DNA of 64,000 nt from Massilia eburnea (GCF_009720745.1 NZ_WNKX01000017.1:1-64000), one strand, 5' to 3'. Shown: positions 8,578 through 17,215, numbered from the stretch's first letter. Numbers and translations are program-made. The notes: generated from the sequence alone by a model not told the origin.

Positions 8578-10157
8578 TAAGCCGCAATCGCAGCCGGCTC
8601 ATCATCCGCCGAAGAGCGGATCAGGTAATCGAACGAACCAAGAGCCGCCTTCGCACCCTCGCCAACCGCAATCACGATCTGCTTGTACGGCACGGTCGTC
8701 ACGTCACCCGCCGCAAAGATACCGGTCTCCGAAGTCTGGCCTTTCGCGTCAACTTCAATCTCGCCATGCTTGGACAGCTCAATCGTCCCCTTCAGCCACT
8801 CGGTATTTGGCACCAGTCCAATCTGCACAAACACCCCTTCCAGATCCACGCGATGCGACTGGCCGGATTCACGGTCGGTATAGCTCAAGCCATTGACCTT
8901 CTTGCCATCGCCATGGATCTCGGAGGTCTGCGCCGACTTGATCACCTTCACATTGCGCAGGGTAGCGAGCTTACGCTGCAGCACCGCATCCGCACGCAGT
9001 TCCGCGCCGAACTCGATCAGGGTCACATGCTCGACGATGCCGGCCAGGTCAATCGCCGCTTCCACGCCCGAGTTGCCGCCGCCGATCACCGCCACGCGCT
9101 TGCCCTTGAACAGTGGCCCATCGCAGTGCGGGCAGTAGGCCACGCCGTGGTTGCGGTATTCCTTCTCGCCCGGCACATTGATCTCGCGCCAGCGGGCGCC
9201 GGTCGAAATGATCACGGACTTGGCGCGCAGCACAGCGCCGGATTCGGTATGGACTTCCTTGATCTTGCCCGGCACGATCTTCGAAGCGCGCTGGGTGTTC
9301 ATGATGTCCACGTCGTATTCCTTGACGTGCTGCTCCAGCGCCACCGCGAATTTCTGGCCGTCGGTTTCCTTCACCGAGATGAAGTTCTCGATCGACAGCG
9401 TATCCAGCACCTGGCCGCCGAAGCGGTCGGCGATCACGCCGGTGCGAATGCCTTTGCGCGCCGTGTAGATGGCCGCAGCAGCGCCAGCAGGGCCGCCGCC
9501 GACGATCAGCACGTCGAACACGTCCTTTTTGCTCAATTCAGCTGCAGCACGGGCCGAGGCGCCGGTATCGAGCTTGGCGAGGATTTCCTCGACGTTGGTA
9601 CGGCCCTGGCCGAAGTGCTGGCCATTCAGGTACATCATCGGCACGGCCATCACCTGGCGTTCCTCGACTTCTTTCGGGAACACGCCGCCGTCCACCGCCA
9701 CCACCTTGATGCGCGGGTTGATCACGGACATGGCGTTGAGCGCCTGTACCACTTCCGGGCAGTTATGGCAGCTCAGGGAGATGAAGGTCTCGAAGACGAA
9801 ATCGCCGTCCAGGTTGCGGATTTGCTCGATGACTTTTTCATCCAGCTTGATCGGGTGGCCGCCCACTTGCAGCAGCGCCAGAACGAGCGAGGTGAATTCG
9901 TGGCCCATCGGGATGCCGGCGAAGCTCACGCCGATATCGGTGCCTTTACGGGTGATGTCGAAGGAAGGCTTGCGTGCCTTGTCGTCGCTGCCTGCCACCA
10001 CGGTGATCTTGCCGTGGCCGGCGGATACGACATCCTGCAGCAGGGCCGACATTTCCTGCGATTTGGCGGAGGCGTCGGTGTGCGCCACGATCTCGATCGG
10101 GTGGACAACGCGCTCCAGGTAGGAGGAGAGTTGGGCTTTCAGGTCTGCGTCCAGCAT
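8577..10157 (-). CDS. ahpF: alkyl hydroperoxide reductase subunit F
   Basis: A 526-residue flavoprotein that passes NADH electrons to AhpC for reduction of H2O2 and organic peroxides. The N-terminal double thioredoxin-like domain has the dithiol SCHNC (about 129-132). Then come the FAD-binding [10 protein letters not shown] motif, the redox dithiol CPHC (about 345-348), the NAD-binding [10 protein letters not shown] motif, and the C-terminal GIFAAGDVT. Length and motif order are normal for AhpF. It lies 102 bp downstream of ahpC on the same strand, with a strong hairpin between. The stop codon overlaps the edge of the 170-bp repeat element. Confidence 0.97.
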   Translation of the reverse strand: MLDADLKAQLSSYLERVVHPIEIVAHTDASAKSQEMSALLQDVVSAGHGKITVVAGSDDKARKPSFDITRKGTDIGVSFAGIPMGHEFTSLVLALLQVGGHPIKLDEKVIEQIRNLDGDFVFETFISLSCHNCPEVVQALNAMSVINPRIKVVAVDGGVFPKEVEERQVMAVPMMYLNGQHFGQGRTNVEEILAKLDTGASARAAAELSKKDVFDVLIVGGGPAGAAAAIYTARKGIRTGVIADRFGGQVLDTLSIENFISVKETDGQKFAVALEQHVKEYDVDIMNTQRASKIVPGKIKEVHTESGAVLRAKSVIISTGARWREINVPGEKEYRNHGVAYCPHCDGPLFKGKRVAVIGGGNSGVEAAIDLAGIVEHVTLIEFGAELRADAVLQRKLATLRNVKVIKSAQTSEIHGDGKKVNGLSYTDRESGQSHRVDLEGVFVQIGLVPNTEWLKGTIELSKHGEIEVDAKGQTSETGIFAAGDVTTVPYKQIVIAVGEGAKAALGSFDYLIRSSADDEPAAIAA

Positions 10158-10210
10158 GGCTATTCCTTTCTTGATTAGTCGCTTGCGGTAGGTACCGCTT
10201 CAACGCCCCA

Positions 10211-10232
10211 AGGCGACCCCGTGGGGTCGCCT
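10211..10232 (-). promoter_or_regulatory. ahpC-ahpF intergenic hairpin (attenuator or processing site)
   Basis: A perfect 10-bp inverted repeat (AGGCGACCCC and GGGGTCGCCT, 2-nt centre) in the 102-bp gap. No T-tract follows on the transcribed strand, so it is more likely an RNA-stabilising or partial-termination structure than a full terminator. That would fit the usual excess of AhpC over AhpF. Confidence 0.6.
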
Positions 10233-10259
10233 GTTCAAGCCATTAGCAGACTAAGATGC

Positions 10260-10823
10260 TCAGATCTTGCCGACCAGGTCCAGCGATGGCTTCAGGGTTG
10301 CCGCGCCTTCGGTCCACTTGGCTGGGCAAACTTCGCCTGGGTGGGAAGCAACGTACTGGGCTGCCTTCACTTTACGCAGCAGTTCCGCAGCGTCGCGGCC
10401 GATGCCGTTGTCGTGCACTTCCATCACTTTGATGAAGCCTTCTGGGTTGATCACGAAGGTGCCACGCAGTGCCAGGCCTTCTTCTTCGATCATGACTTCG
10501 AAGTTACGGGACAGGGTGCCGGTTGGGTCGCCGATCAGGGCGTACTGCACTTTCTTGATCGCGTCGGAGGTGTCGTGCCATGCCTTGTGGGCGAAGTGGG
10601 TGTCGGTCGAAATGCCGTACACGTCCACGCCCAGCTTGGCGAATTCTGCGTGGTGGTCTGCCAGGTCTTCCAGCTCGGTTGGGCACACGAAGGTGAAGTC
10701 GGCTGGGTAGAACACGAATACGGACCACTTGCCTTTCAGGGATTCTTCGCTCAGGTCAACGAATTTGCCGTTGTGGTATGCGGTGGCCTTGAATGGTTTT
10801 ACTTGGGTGTTAATCAGGGACAT
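10260..10823 (-). CDS. ahpC: alkyl hydroperoxide reductase subunit C (2-Cys peroxiredoxin)
   Basis: A 187-residue typical 2-Cys peroxiredoxin. The peroxidatic cysteine is Cys47 in FTFVCPTE and the resolving cysteine is Cys166 in GEVCPAKW. Length and residue numbering match enterobacterial AhpC. The start is ATG 10823, preceded by GAGGAAA; an in-frame extension of about 140 codons upstream is non-coding. It forms a unit with ahpF, which recycles it. An OxyR-like palindrome lies about 90 bp upstream of the start, so induction by peroxide is likely. Confidence 0.97.
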   Translation of the reverse strand: MSLINTQVKPFKATAYHNGKFVDLSEESLKGKWSVFVFYPADFTFVCPTELEDLADHHAEFAKLGVDVYGISTDTHFAHKAWHDTSDAIKKVQYALIGDPTGTLSRNFEVMIEEEGLALRGTFVINPEGFIKVMEVHDNGIGRDAAELLRKVKAAQYVASHPGEVCPAKWTEGAATLKPSLDLVGKI

Positions 10824-10912
10824 TGTGGTTTCCTCGTGGGTTTGTGAATCAATGAGACGCCAGTTTAAGGCTTTCACTGAGATTTGGAAATTTGATTGTT
10901 CAAATAGACTCA

Positions 10913-10927
10913 ATAGTCTTTGCCTAT
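10913..10927 (-). promoter_or_regulatory. OxyR-like operator upstream of ahpC
   Basis: ATAG-N7-CTAT (ATAGTCTTTGCCTAT) is an exact match to the core OxyR half-site pair; the second pair of a full tetrad is degenerate (ATTT/CAAA spacing retained towards ahpC). It is centred about 97 bp upstream of the ahpC start codon, a normal place for an OxyR-activated promoter. oxyR itself is not in the window. Confidence 0.6.
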
Positions 10928-11034
10928 CAGAACCGCGAAGCGCGATCATTATTATTTCCTTTTGGCGGGAAAACGGTTGCTGGCCGTGCAGTATTGCCCT
11001 ATCGTCTTGTTTATTTCTCAACTGAAAGTCAGCT

Positions 11035-11526
11035 ATGCCGTTCCACCCTCGTACTGCTTTGCTGTCGCTGCTGCTGGCGACCTCCGCCTCCGTCGGCGCA
11101 GCTCCATTTGGCCTGGATGCCCTGCCGGCGGAGCAGTGCGACGCCGAGGATGAAAACAACTGCGTCGCCAGCGACGAAAAGGACTCGAAATGGGTATTGG
11201 TGTTTGAGCAGCAATCTGACTCGGTCGAATATGAAAGCAGGGCTGTCATTTCCATCGACGGTGCTCAAATCGCGTTGAGACGGACCGGCGAGCAGATTAC
11301 CGAGGGCAAGCTCAGCAAGAAAAAGCCCTCGCTCGGAGAGCGCCACCGCTATTTCTTTGCCTCGCAGGACGGCAAGCTGAAAGTTGAAATGGACGCCACA
11401 GTCACCAGTACCTCGTGCGAAGTGACCACGGAAAGCTGCTGCGGCGACGACTTCAAAGGCAAATTACTGGTGGAACGCGGCAAGCAGCGCATTGTCGTCC
11501 CTATTCGGTACTACCGGGGCGGCTGA
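11035..11526 (+). CDS. exported hypothetical protein
   Basis: 163 residues with a signal peptide (cut probably after VGA, about residue 22). The mature part is acidic near its N-terminus (AEDENN) and has four cysteines that could pair ([21 protein letters not shown]). I recognise no domain. The start is ATG 11035 with only a weak binding site. It diverges from ahpC (211 bp gap) and its last 26 bp overlap the 3' end of the convergent ubiT. Function unknown; a periplasmic location is predicted. Confidence 0.6.
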   Translation: MPFHPRTALLSLLLATSASVGAAPFGLDALPAEQCDAEDENNCVASDEKDSKWVLVFEQQSDSVEYESRAVISIDGAQIALRRTGEQITEGKLSKKKPSLGERHRYFFASQDGKLKVEMDATVTSTSCEVTTESCCGDDFKGKLLVERGKQRIVVPIRYYRGG

Positions 11527-11986
11527 CTCTTGGAGTGGGAATTTTAGGGAGCAGTTGGCGCCAGTCGAAGACACTTGCGTCCAGTCCATCCAAGGTGTTC
11601 TTGAACAGCAGGCCAAGCTCGGTGTCGCCTTCCAGGATCAGGCGGCGGCTGAAGAATAGTGTGTCCGGGTCTTCCTGGCGGCGCGCCATCAGTACCAGGT
11701 CGTGCGCGCAGGCGCCGATGGTGAGGTCAGGCTGGTCGCCGTGGCGGGCCATTTCAAAGGCCTTGCCCTGCCAGCTGAAATCGATCGCCAGGCCAGCGTC
11801 TTCCACCCGCAAGCGCAGGCGGCGGGCGAACAGGGCTTGCTTCACATCGTCAGGCAATTGCGGCGCCAGGATGCGGTTCAGGCCCTGCACGAACAGCCAG
11901 GCTGGCGGCTGCGGCGGCAGGCGGCCCAGAAGACGGCCGATGGCGCTGGGGATGCGGTATTGGGCGGTACTCATCGAAGGATTCAT
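11501..11986 (-). CDS. ubiT: UbiT, SCP2-domain accessory factor of O2-independent ubiquinone synthesis
   Basis: A 161-residue SCP2 (sterol-carrier-like) domain protein. The conserved part runs from about residue 35 (LNRILAPQL) through DLTIGACAHDLVLMARRQEDPDTLFFSRRL to LEGDTELGLLFKNTLD, the usual UbiT pattern. In E. coli UbiT binds quinone precursors and is needed with UbiU and UbiV for anaerobic ubiquinone synthesis. Start ATG 11986 overlaps the ubiV stop by ATGA; another ATG lies 4 codons downstream. It is the last gene of a four-gene unit and overlaps a convergent gene by 26 bp. Confidence 0.92.
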   Translation of the reverse strand: MNPSMSTAQYRIPSAIGRLLGRLPPQPPAWLFVQGLNRILAPQLPDDVKQALFARRLRLRVEDAGLAIDFSWQGKAFEMARHGDQPDLTIGACAHDLVLMARRQEDPDTLFFSRRLILEGDTELGLLFKNTLDGLDASVFDWRQLLPKIPTPRVSRPGSTE

Positions 11987-12876
11987 GCCACGCGCTCCAT
12001 GCCGGGCTGGCCGTACCAGAAGCCATCGCAGCTGCCGCCTGGCGCCAGCGGTTCGAGCACCACGGCGGCGTGCGGCGCCTGCCATTCGCCACGCCGTACC
12101 TTGTCGAAGACGGCCATTACTTCGAGCGTATCTTGCGCTTGCGGAGAAATGCGCAACACGTTGATGCCCATGTCGGCCATCTCCGGCATGGCGCGCACCA
12201 GGTTGCAGCACAGCGCCGACTGCGTCTGGATGCCGTTCAACACCAGGAAGGCCTTCTGTTCACGGGTGTCCATGATCAGGCCATCCGGATAGTCGATGCA
12301 GCTGAACTGGCAATCGTCTTTCGGCAAATTGCGGTTGCGGGCAGTCATGCAGCGGGCGGAAAAGGCCAGCGGCATGCGGCCCCAGGCAAAGACTTCGCTT
12401 TCCACGCCGGCCGGCTGGGTTTTCAGAAGCGTGGCGATGGCGCTGCGGTCCATCTCCAGCGGCGCCACCCAGCGGCGCGTGCCCTGGCGGGCCAGCACGG
12501 CCAGCGTTGGTTCGCTGTAGATGTTCAGGTGCGGGCCGGCGATGAAGCCGGCGCCTTCCAGGTTGCGCACGGCACCGAAATCATTGGCTTCCACCAGGAA
12601 GTCGCGGTTTTCGCACAGCTTGCGCATGGTAGTCAGTTCGGCGCCCGACTCGATCAAGGCTTGCGTGGACAGCACCACCTCCTTGCCGGCGTCGCGCAGC
12701 ATGGCGCCGATATCGAGCCAGTCGGGCAGGCGCAGTTCGTGGCGGCGCGAGCATACAACCTCGCCCAGGTAGACGATGTCCACCGGGCTTTCCGCTACCT
12801 GCTGGTAGAACTCGAACATCGTCAGGCGCGGCCAGTAGTAAAGCACCGGGCCGAGGGCTAGTTTCAACATACTCAT
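11983..12876 (-). CDS. ubiV: UbiV, U32-family subunit of O2-independent ubiquinone hydroxylase
   Basis: About 297 residues of the U32 'peptidase' family. Four cysteines (about 42, 176, 189 and 193; CMTAR...DDCQFSC) reproduce the spacing of the [4Fe-4S] ligands known from E. coli UbiV (Cys180, 193 and 197 are 13 and 4 apart, as here). UbiV pairs with UbiU to hydroxylate ubiquinone precursors without oxygen. Start ATG 12876 overlaps the ubiU stop by ATGA; starts at 12882 or 12870 are also possible. It sits between ubiU and ubiT in a coupled unit. Confidence 0.94.
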   Translation of the reverse strand: MSMLKLALGPVLYYWPRLTMFEFYQQVAESPVDIVYLGEVVCSRRHELRLPDWLDIGAMLRDAGKEVVLSTQALIESGAELTTMRKLCENRDFLVEANDFGAVRNLEGAGFIAGPHLNIYSEPTLAVLARQGTRRWVAPLEMDRSAIATLLKTQPAGVESEVFAWGRMPLAFSARCMTARNRNLPKDDCQFSCIDYPDGLIMDTREQKAFLVLNGIQTQSALCCNLVRAMPEMADMGINVLRISPQAQDTLEVMAVFDKVRRGEWQAPHAAVVLEPLAPGGSCDGFWYGQPGMERVA

Positions 12877-13871
12877 TTCCATTTGCGGTGATAGGCGCCC
12901 AGGGTGTGCTGCTGGCCTTCCGCTACGCGGTCGAGCGCAGCGCTCCAGCTTGGGTGGATGGCGAAGCGGCGCTTGCCGTCGCCGCAGGCGTCGATGGCTG
13001 CGCGCCAGGCTTGCGTTACCTGCGCCACGTAAGCGGGACTGCGCTGGCGGCCTTCGATCTTGATCGCCTTGACGCCCATCTGCACCAGTTGCGGCAGCAG
13101 CTCCATGGTGTTCAGGCTAGCCGGTTCTTCGATGGCGTAATAGGTTTCGCCTTCCACTTCAAAGCGGCCCTTGCACAGCGTTGGGTAGCTGGCGTTTTCG
13201 TCGGGCTGGTAGCGGTCGATCAGCACCCCGTTCAGGCGCGACTCCAGGCCTTTCGGGGTCTGCTGCCAGCGCACCGCCTTGGCGGGCGAACACACGCCTG
13301 CCGTATTGGGCGATTCGCCGGTGGCGTATGAGGACAAGGCACAGCGGCCTTCCACCATCACGCACAGGCTGCCGAAGCCGAACACTTCGATCTCGGTCTT
13401 CACATGGCGCAGCAGGTGCTCAACCTGCTGCATCGACAGCACGCGCGGGAGCACGGCGCGCGATATGCCGAACTGCTCATGGTAGAAGTTGATCGCTTCG
13501 TAGTTGGTGGCGGAGCCCTGCACGGACAGGTGCAGGCGCAGGCCGGGATATTTGCCGCGGGCATACTCCATCAGGCCAGGATCAGCCAGGATGATGGCAT
13601 CAATACCGGCGCCTGCGGCGCGGTCGACCGCTTCGCGCCACAGCTTCCAGTTGGCCGCTTGAGGGTAGGTGTTCAGCGCCAGCAGTACGTTGCGGCCGCG
13701 CGCATGGGCGTAGCGGATGCCTTCCGCGATCGCGGCTTCGTCGAAATTCAGGCCAGCGAAATTACGGGCGTTGGTGGCGTCACGGAAGCCCATATAGACG
13801 CTGTCGGCGCCGTTGTCGACGGCAGCCTTCAACGCCGGCAGGTTGCCGGCGGGACAAACAAGTTCAATCAT
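12873..13871 (-). CDS. ubiU: UbiU, U32-family subunit of O2-independent ubiquinone hydroxylase
   Basis: 332 residues of the U32 family. Cys170, 177, 194 and 233 lie at separations 7, 17 and 39, the same as the iron-sulfur ligands of E. coli UbiU (169, 176, 193, 232). The N-terminus ELVCPAGNLPALKAAVDNGA is typical of U32 proteins. The complex with UbiV introduces hydroxyl groups on the ubiquinone ring without O2. The start ATG 13871 overlaps the stop of the upstream decarboxylase by ATGA, so its translation is coupled to that gene. Confidence 0.95.
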   Translation of the reverse strand: MIELVCPAGNLPALKAAVDNGADSVYMGFRDATNARNFAGLNFDEAAIAEGIRYAHARGRNVLLALNTYPQAANWKLWREAVDRAAGAGIDAIILADPGLMEYARGKYPGLRLHLSVQGSATNYEAINFYHEQFGISRAVLPRVLSMQQVEHLLRHVKTEIEVFGFGSLCVMVEGRCALSSYATGESPNTAGVCSPAKAVRWQQTPKGLESRLNGVLIDRYQPDENASYPTLCKGRFEVEGETYYAIEEPASLNTMELLPQLVQMGVKAIKIEGRQRSPAYVAQVTQAWRAAIDACGDGKRRFAIHPSWSAALDRVAEGQQHTLGAYHRKWK

Positions 13872-15502
13872 GCTTTGCTTCCTTGCAGGCGGCGCACGCC
13901 GTTCACGAAACGCGACAGCGTGTCGGACTGGCCGCCGCGCGGCAGCATAACTTCCACCAGCTGGAAGCGGCCGCGTCTCTGGACGGCGCTTTCCAGCGCT
14001 GCCGCCAGCTCGGCGCGCGTGGTAGCGCGGTAGCCGTCACCCCCCATTGCTTGCGCCATATCGGCGAAATGCCAGTCGCTCAAGTCACAGAAGGCAGATT
14101 GCGGCTGGAAGGCGCGCAGCATCTCCCAGCTGCAGTTGTTGAAAACGACCACAATCGGGTCCAGGCCGTAGCGCTGGCAATTGCCAAGCTCCCATCCCGT
14201 CATCTGGAAGGCGCCATCGCCTACCAGCACCAACGGGCGCTCGCCGCTGGCCGCTTGCAGGCCGAATGCGGCGGGCACGCCGTAACCCATGGTGGCGTAA
14301 TAGCCAGGCGCCAGCAGGTCGGTATTTTCGATGTCCAGCGCGGTGAACAGGCAGTCGCCGATATCGGAGGCGATAGGCATGCGGCCGTGCTTGCGCATCA
14401 TGTCGTTGACGGCGCTTGCCACATCCCGCGGGACGATAGCTTTGTCGTCAGCCGGTAGGTCGCATGGATAAGCGGTGCGTTCACCATGCAGGGCGGCATC
14501 GGCGCGCAGCGGCTTGGCGTGCGCCAGCAAGCCATCGACCAGCGCTTCCAGCGGGATGTCGTGGTAGGTGTGGTAGCCGAGGGTGACGTCGCCGTCCAGC
14601 GCCAGCATGCACTTGCGCAGGTCGATGCGTTCGCGCTGCACGCCGAAGTTGGTGTCGGACAGGATCACGCCCAGCATCAGCAGGGCATCGGAGCCTTCGA
14701 CGGCTTCGGTCACTTCCGGTGCACCGGCGACGCCGAGGTAGGTGCCGAGCAGCGGCGCCTGGGACTCGCTGGCCAGCAGGCCGCGGCCCATGAAGCAGGT
14801 AACCACCGGCACCTGCAGCTTGGCGGCCAGTTGCGCCACCTTGGCCTCCAGGCCGAAGCGGCGGATTTCGATATCGACCATCAGGACAGGGCGCGCTGCG
14901 CGTTCAAGGCGGGAGAGCACCTCCTGGACGCAGGCGGCGAGTGCATCCTCGTCATGTTTCGGCGCCGGCGCTGCGTGTACGCGGCCACATGGCGCGTGCA
15001 CCATGTCGCGCGGCAGCTCGATGTAGACCGGGCGCGAATGCGTGATCGCGCTACGCAGCACGCGGGCGATATCTTCCGGTGCGCGCAGCGGATCATCCAG
15101 CACGCATTGGTCGCAAGTGATTTCGCGGAAGATGGCCATTTGCGAATCCAGGTGCTTGACCTGGTGATGCAGCAGGAAGCCGTTGCGGCGTTCATTGGCG
15201 CCCGGAGCGCCGGAGATCACCACCATCGGCACTTTCTCCGCATAGGCGCCGGCGACGGCGTTGACCATATTCAGTGCCCCCGCACCATAGGTCACCGCCG
15301 CCACACTTAAGCGCCCGTGATAGCGCGCCGCCCCATCGGCTGCAAAGCCCACGCCCGGCTCGTGGCTCAGCGTGTAGAGGGGCAGGACGCCAGATTTCTC
15401 GATTTGTTCGAAGAAGGCAAGGACGAAGTCTCCGGGGATACCAAAGACTTCACGCGCGCCGTGATCAGCCAGCGCGTGCAAGAGGGAGTGTGCTAAATTC
15501 AT
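13868..15502 (-). CDS. thiamine-diphosphate 2-oxoacid decarboxylase (phenylpyruvate/indolepyruvate type)
   Basis: About 544 residues in the pyruvate-decarboxylase fold. The N-terminal PYR domain has the catalytic glutamate context LSHEPGVGFAADGAAR. The central domain follows, and the C-terminal PP domain has the cofactor motif GDGAFQMTGWELG...NN. Similarity in the N-terminal part (GIPGDFVLAFFEQIEKSG) is to phenylpyruvate/indolepyruvate decarboxylases, but acetolactate synthase-like or other 2-oxoacid activities cannot be excluded. It is first in an operon with ubiU, ubiV and ubiT, overlapping ubiU by 4 bp. An FNR-like box lies about 42 bp upstream of the start. A start 3 codons upstream (15511) is possible. 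Confidence 0.85.
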   Translation of the reverse strand: MNLAHSLLHALADHGAREVFGIPGDFVLAFFEQIEKSGVLPLYTLSHEPGVGFAADGAARYHGRLSVAAVTYGAGALNMVNAVAGAYAEKVPMVVISGAPGANERRNGFLLHHQVKHLDSQMAIFREITCDQCVLDDPLRAPEDIARVLRSAITHSRPVYIELPRDMVHAPCGRVHAAPAPKHDEDALAACVQEVLSRLERAARPVLMVDIEIRRFGLEAKVAQLAAKLQVPVVTCFMGRGLLASESQAPLLGTYLGVAGAPEVTEAVEGSDALLMLGVILSDTNFGVQRERIDLRKCMLALDGDVTLGYHTYHDIPLEALVDGLLAHAKPLRADAALHGERTAYPCDLPADDKAIVPRDVASAVNDMMRKHGRMPIASDIGDCLFTALDIENTDLLAPGYYATMGYGVPAAFGLQAASGERPLVLVGDGAFQMTGWELGNCQRYGLDPIVVVFNNCSWEMLRAFQPQSAFCDLSDWHFADMAQAMGGDGYRATTRAELAAALESAVQRRGRFQLVEVMLPRGGQSDTLSRFVNGVRRLQGSKA

Positions 15503-15537
15503 GCCCCGCATCTTGCGCGCGCGCGCCCGAAAAATCC

Positions 15538-15551
15538 TTGAGCCAGGTCAA
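15538..15551 (-). promoter_or_regulatory. FNR/ANR-like box upstream of the decarboxylase-ubiUVT operon
   Basis: On the coding strand the site reads TTGAC-CTGG-CTCAA, matching 8 of 10 defined positions of the FNR consensus (TTGAT-N4-ATCAA) and forming a good dyad. Its centre is about 42 bp upstream of the ATG at 15502. If it acts at -41.5, transcription would start almost at the start codon and the mRNA would be nearly leaderless. In E. coli the ubiUV genes are known to be FNR-controlled. Confidence 0.6.
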
Positions 15552-15574
15552 GTTTTCGCGCGCATGGATCAACT

Positions 15575-17143
15575 TCAGGCGGCCTTGACCAGCGCGGCCA
15601 GCATCACCTCAAGCGTCTTGTCGTGGCGCTTGATTGGCGGGACTTCGCGCTCGATGCCCAGCAGCTGGTAGACGGCCATCTGCGCCGCACGCACGGAGTA
15701 TTCGACCGTGAACACCACATCGTCCGGCACTTCGACGAACTGGCTCACCAGCGCCAGGTTGCGCGAGCCGAACGGAACCGGTAGCGGCCTGTCGCTGTAG
15801 TGACGCGGCATGAACATGCTGGTGATATACGGCATGCGGCACGGGATGCAGTTGGCCTGTGCGAAGACTTCAGGTTCGAAGTTCAGATGTCCGGCCAGTT
15901 CACGCAGGATTTCCGCGCCGGTGCACTCCGCCATCGGTTTGGCGACGAAATTGCCGACCCGGTCCGGGTGCAGGGCGTAGCCCCAGAACACCTTCACGTT
16001 GTCCGGCTGGCCGGCGAAGTGCGGCTGGTGCGCCAGCACAACGGACATCAGCCAGTTGGAATCCTTGAAGGTCACCAGGCCGCCGGTGCCGGCGACGTTG
16101 CCGGAGAAGGCTTCCATCTGGTCGAAGAAAATGGAGTCTTGCAAAGTCACGGTGAACGATTCCCACCACGATTGCTGGATGTTGCGGTTGAAGGCGGCGG
16201 GATTGCCAAGCTCAGGGCGGCCTTCCGCCAGCCGTTCCCACAGCTTCCAGCCGCCGCTCTGGTGGCGGTCAAGCCGCTGCGGCGCCGCGTCCATGCTGCC
16301 GAAGCTGGAGGCGTCCGTCATCGAACCGTTCTGGAAGAAGACCAGGTCGTCCGGGACGATTGGCAGCAATTCGCGTTCGCCATCGCGTTCCAGTTCGATC
16401 GCATGCACCAGCAGCTGGCTTTTCGAGTCCGCCAGCTTGATGTCGGTCACCGTGCAGCCGGTCTCGATGCGCACGCCCTGCTGCTGCAGCCAGGCCTGGA
16501 GCGGCCTCACGAAGGAGTCGTACTGGTTGAAGACGGTGCGCTTGACGCCTGCCAGCGTCTCGATGCGCGAGAACTCTTTCATGAACCGGTGCAGGTAACG
16601 CTTGAATTCCACCGCGCTATGCCACGGCTGGAAGGCGAAGGTCGTAGCCCACATAGTCCAGAACGGCGTCTCGAAGAATTCCGGCGACAGGTGGTCGGTG
16701 ATCGGGCTGTTGCCAAGCGCTGCTTCGTCGGCCTCGTGCAGCTTGAGCAACTCCATCCGGTCGCGCAGGTTGAAACCCATCGAAGTGACATCCACCTTGT
16801 GGCGGTTGCGGTCAACCAGGCGCGCCTGCGAATGCGACTTGTGCAATTCATTAAAAGCCAGCGTTTCGTCAAGCACCGACTGGCCTGGGTGCACAAGGGA
16901 CGGGATCGATGCGAACAGGTCCCAGGTGCATTCGTAGTTATCGGTCGTCAGCATGCGGCCGCCGCGCAGGCGATAGCCGTCTTGCGCATTGCCCGCGCCA
17001 TCCAGGCTGCCGCCCGCGACGCCGAGCGACTCAAAAATCCGGATTTGCTCACCGCGCATTTTTCCGTCGCGGATCATGAAGGCCGCCGCCGCCAGGTTGC
17101 CAATGCCGGCGCCGACCATGTAAGCCTGTTTTTCTTTTTCCAT
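15575..17143 (-). CDS. ohyA: oleate hydratase (FAD-dependent)
   Basis: 522 residues. The N-terminus has a GAGIGNLAAA dinucleotide-binding motif, then FESLGVAGGSLDG and a GGRMLTTDNYECTWDLF stretch characteristic of oleate hydratases (10-linoleic acid hydratase/MCRA family). These enzymes add water to the cis-9 double bond of unsaturated fatty acids, giving 10-hydroxy acids; FAD has a structural role and O2 is not needed. Other conserved parts are FFQNGSMTDASSFG and MPYITSMFMPR. The start is ATG 17143 with AAGGAG upstream. It is preceded by a near-ideal FNR-type promoter and lies 72 bp upstream of the decarboxylase start region on the same strand. Confidence 0.92.
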   Translation of the reverse strand: MEKEKQAYMVGAGIGNLAAAAFMIRDGKMRGEQIRIFESLGVAGGSLDGAGNAQDGYRLRGGRMLTTDNYECTWDLFASIPSLVHPGQSVLDETLAFNELHKSHSQARLVDRNRHKVDVTSMGFNLRDRMELLKLHEADEAALGNSPITDHLSPEFFETPFWTMWATTFAFQPWHSAVEFKRYLHRFMKEFSRIETLAGVKRTVFNQYDSFVRPLQAWLQQQGVRIETGCTVTDIKLADSKSQLLVHAIELERDGERELLPIVPDDLVFFQNGSMTDASSFGSMDAAPQRLDRHQSGGWKLWERLAEGRPELGNPAAFNRNIQQSWWESFTVTLQDSIFFDQMEAFSGNVAGTGGLVTFKDSNWLMSVVLAHQPHFAGQPDNVKVFWGYALHPDRVGNFVAKPMAECTGAEILRELAGHLNFEPEVFAQANCIPCRMPYITSMFMPRHYSDRPLPVPFGSRNLALVSQFVEVPDDVVFTVEYSVRAAQMAVYQLLGIEREVPPIKRHDKTLEVMLAALVKAA

Positions 17144-17172
17144 TTCGCTACTCCTTGCTTAGTCAGGGAGTA

Positions 17173-17215
17173 ACTATAGGTCTCTGCAACGCGTCTTGTA
17201 TTTGATTTGAATCAA
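17173..17215 (-). promoter_or_regulatory. FNR/ANR-dependent class II promoter of the oleate hydratase gene
   Basis: A perfect FNR consensus, TTGATTTGAATCAA, at 17202-17215 and a -10 hexamer TATAGT at 17178-17173 on the minus strand. The box centre is about 30.5 bp from the first base of the -10, which puts it near -42, the class II activator position. The implied transcript starts near 17166, giving a leader of about 23 nt with AAGGAG before the ATG. The box overlaps the stop codon of the GGDEF/EAL gene (17212-17214). Confidence 0.75.

Noticed and set aside
10260-11255. A 331-residue AhpC
   Set aside because: The upstream extension crosses the OxyR-like operator and has no family similarity; AhpC of 187 residues is standard.
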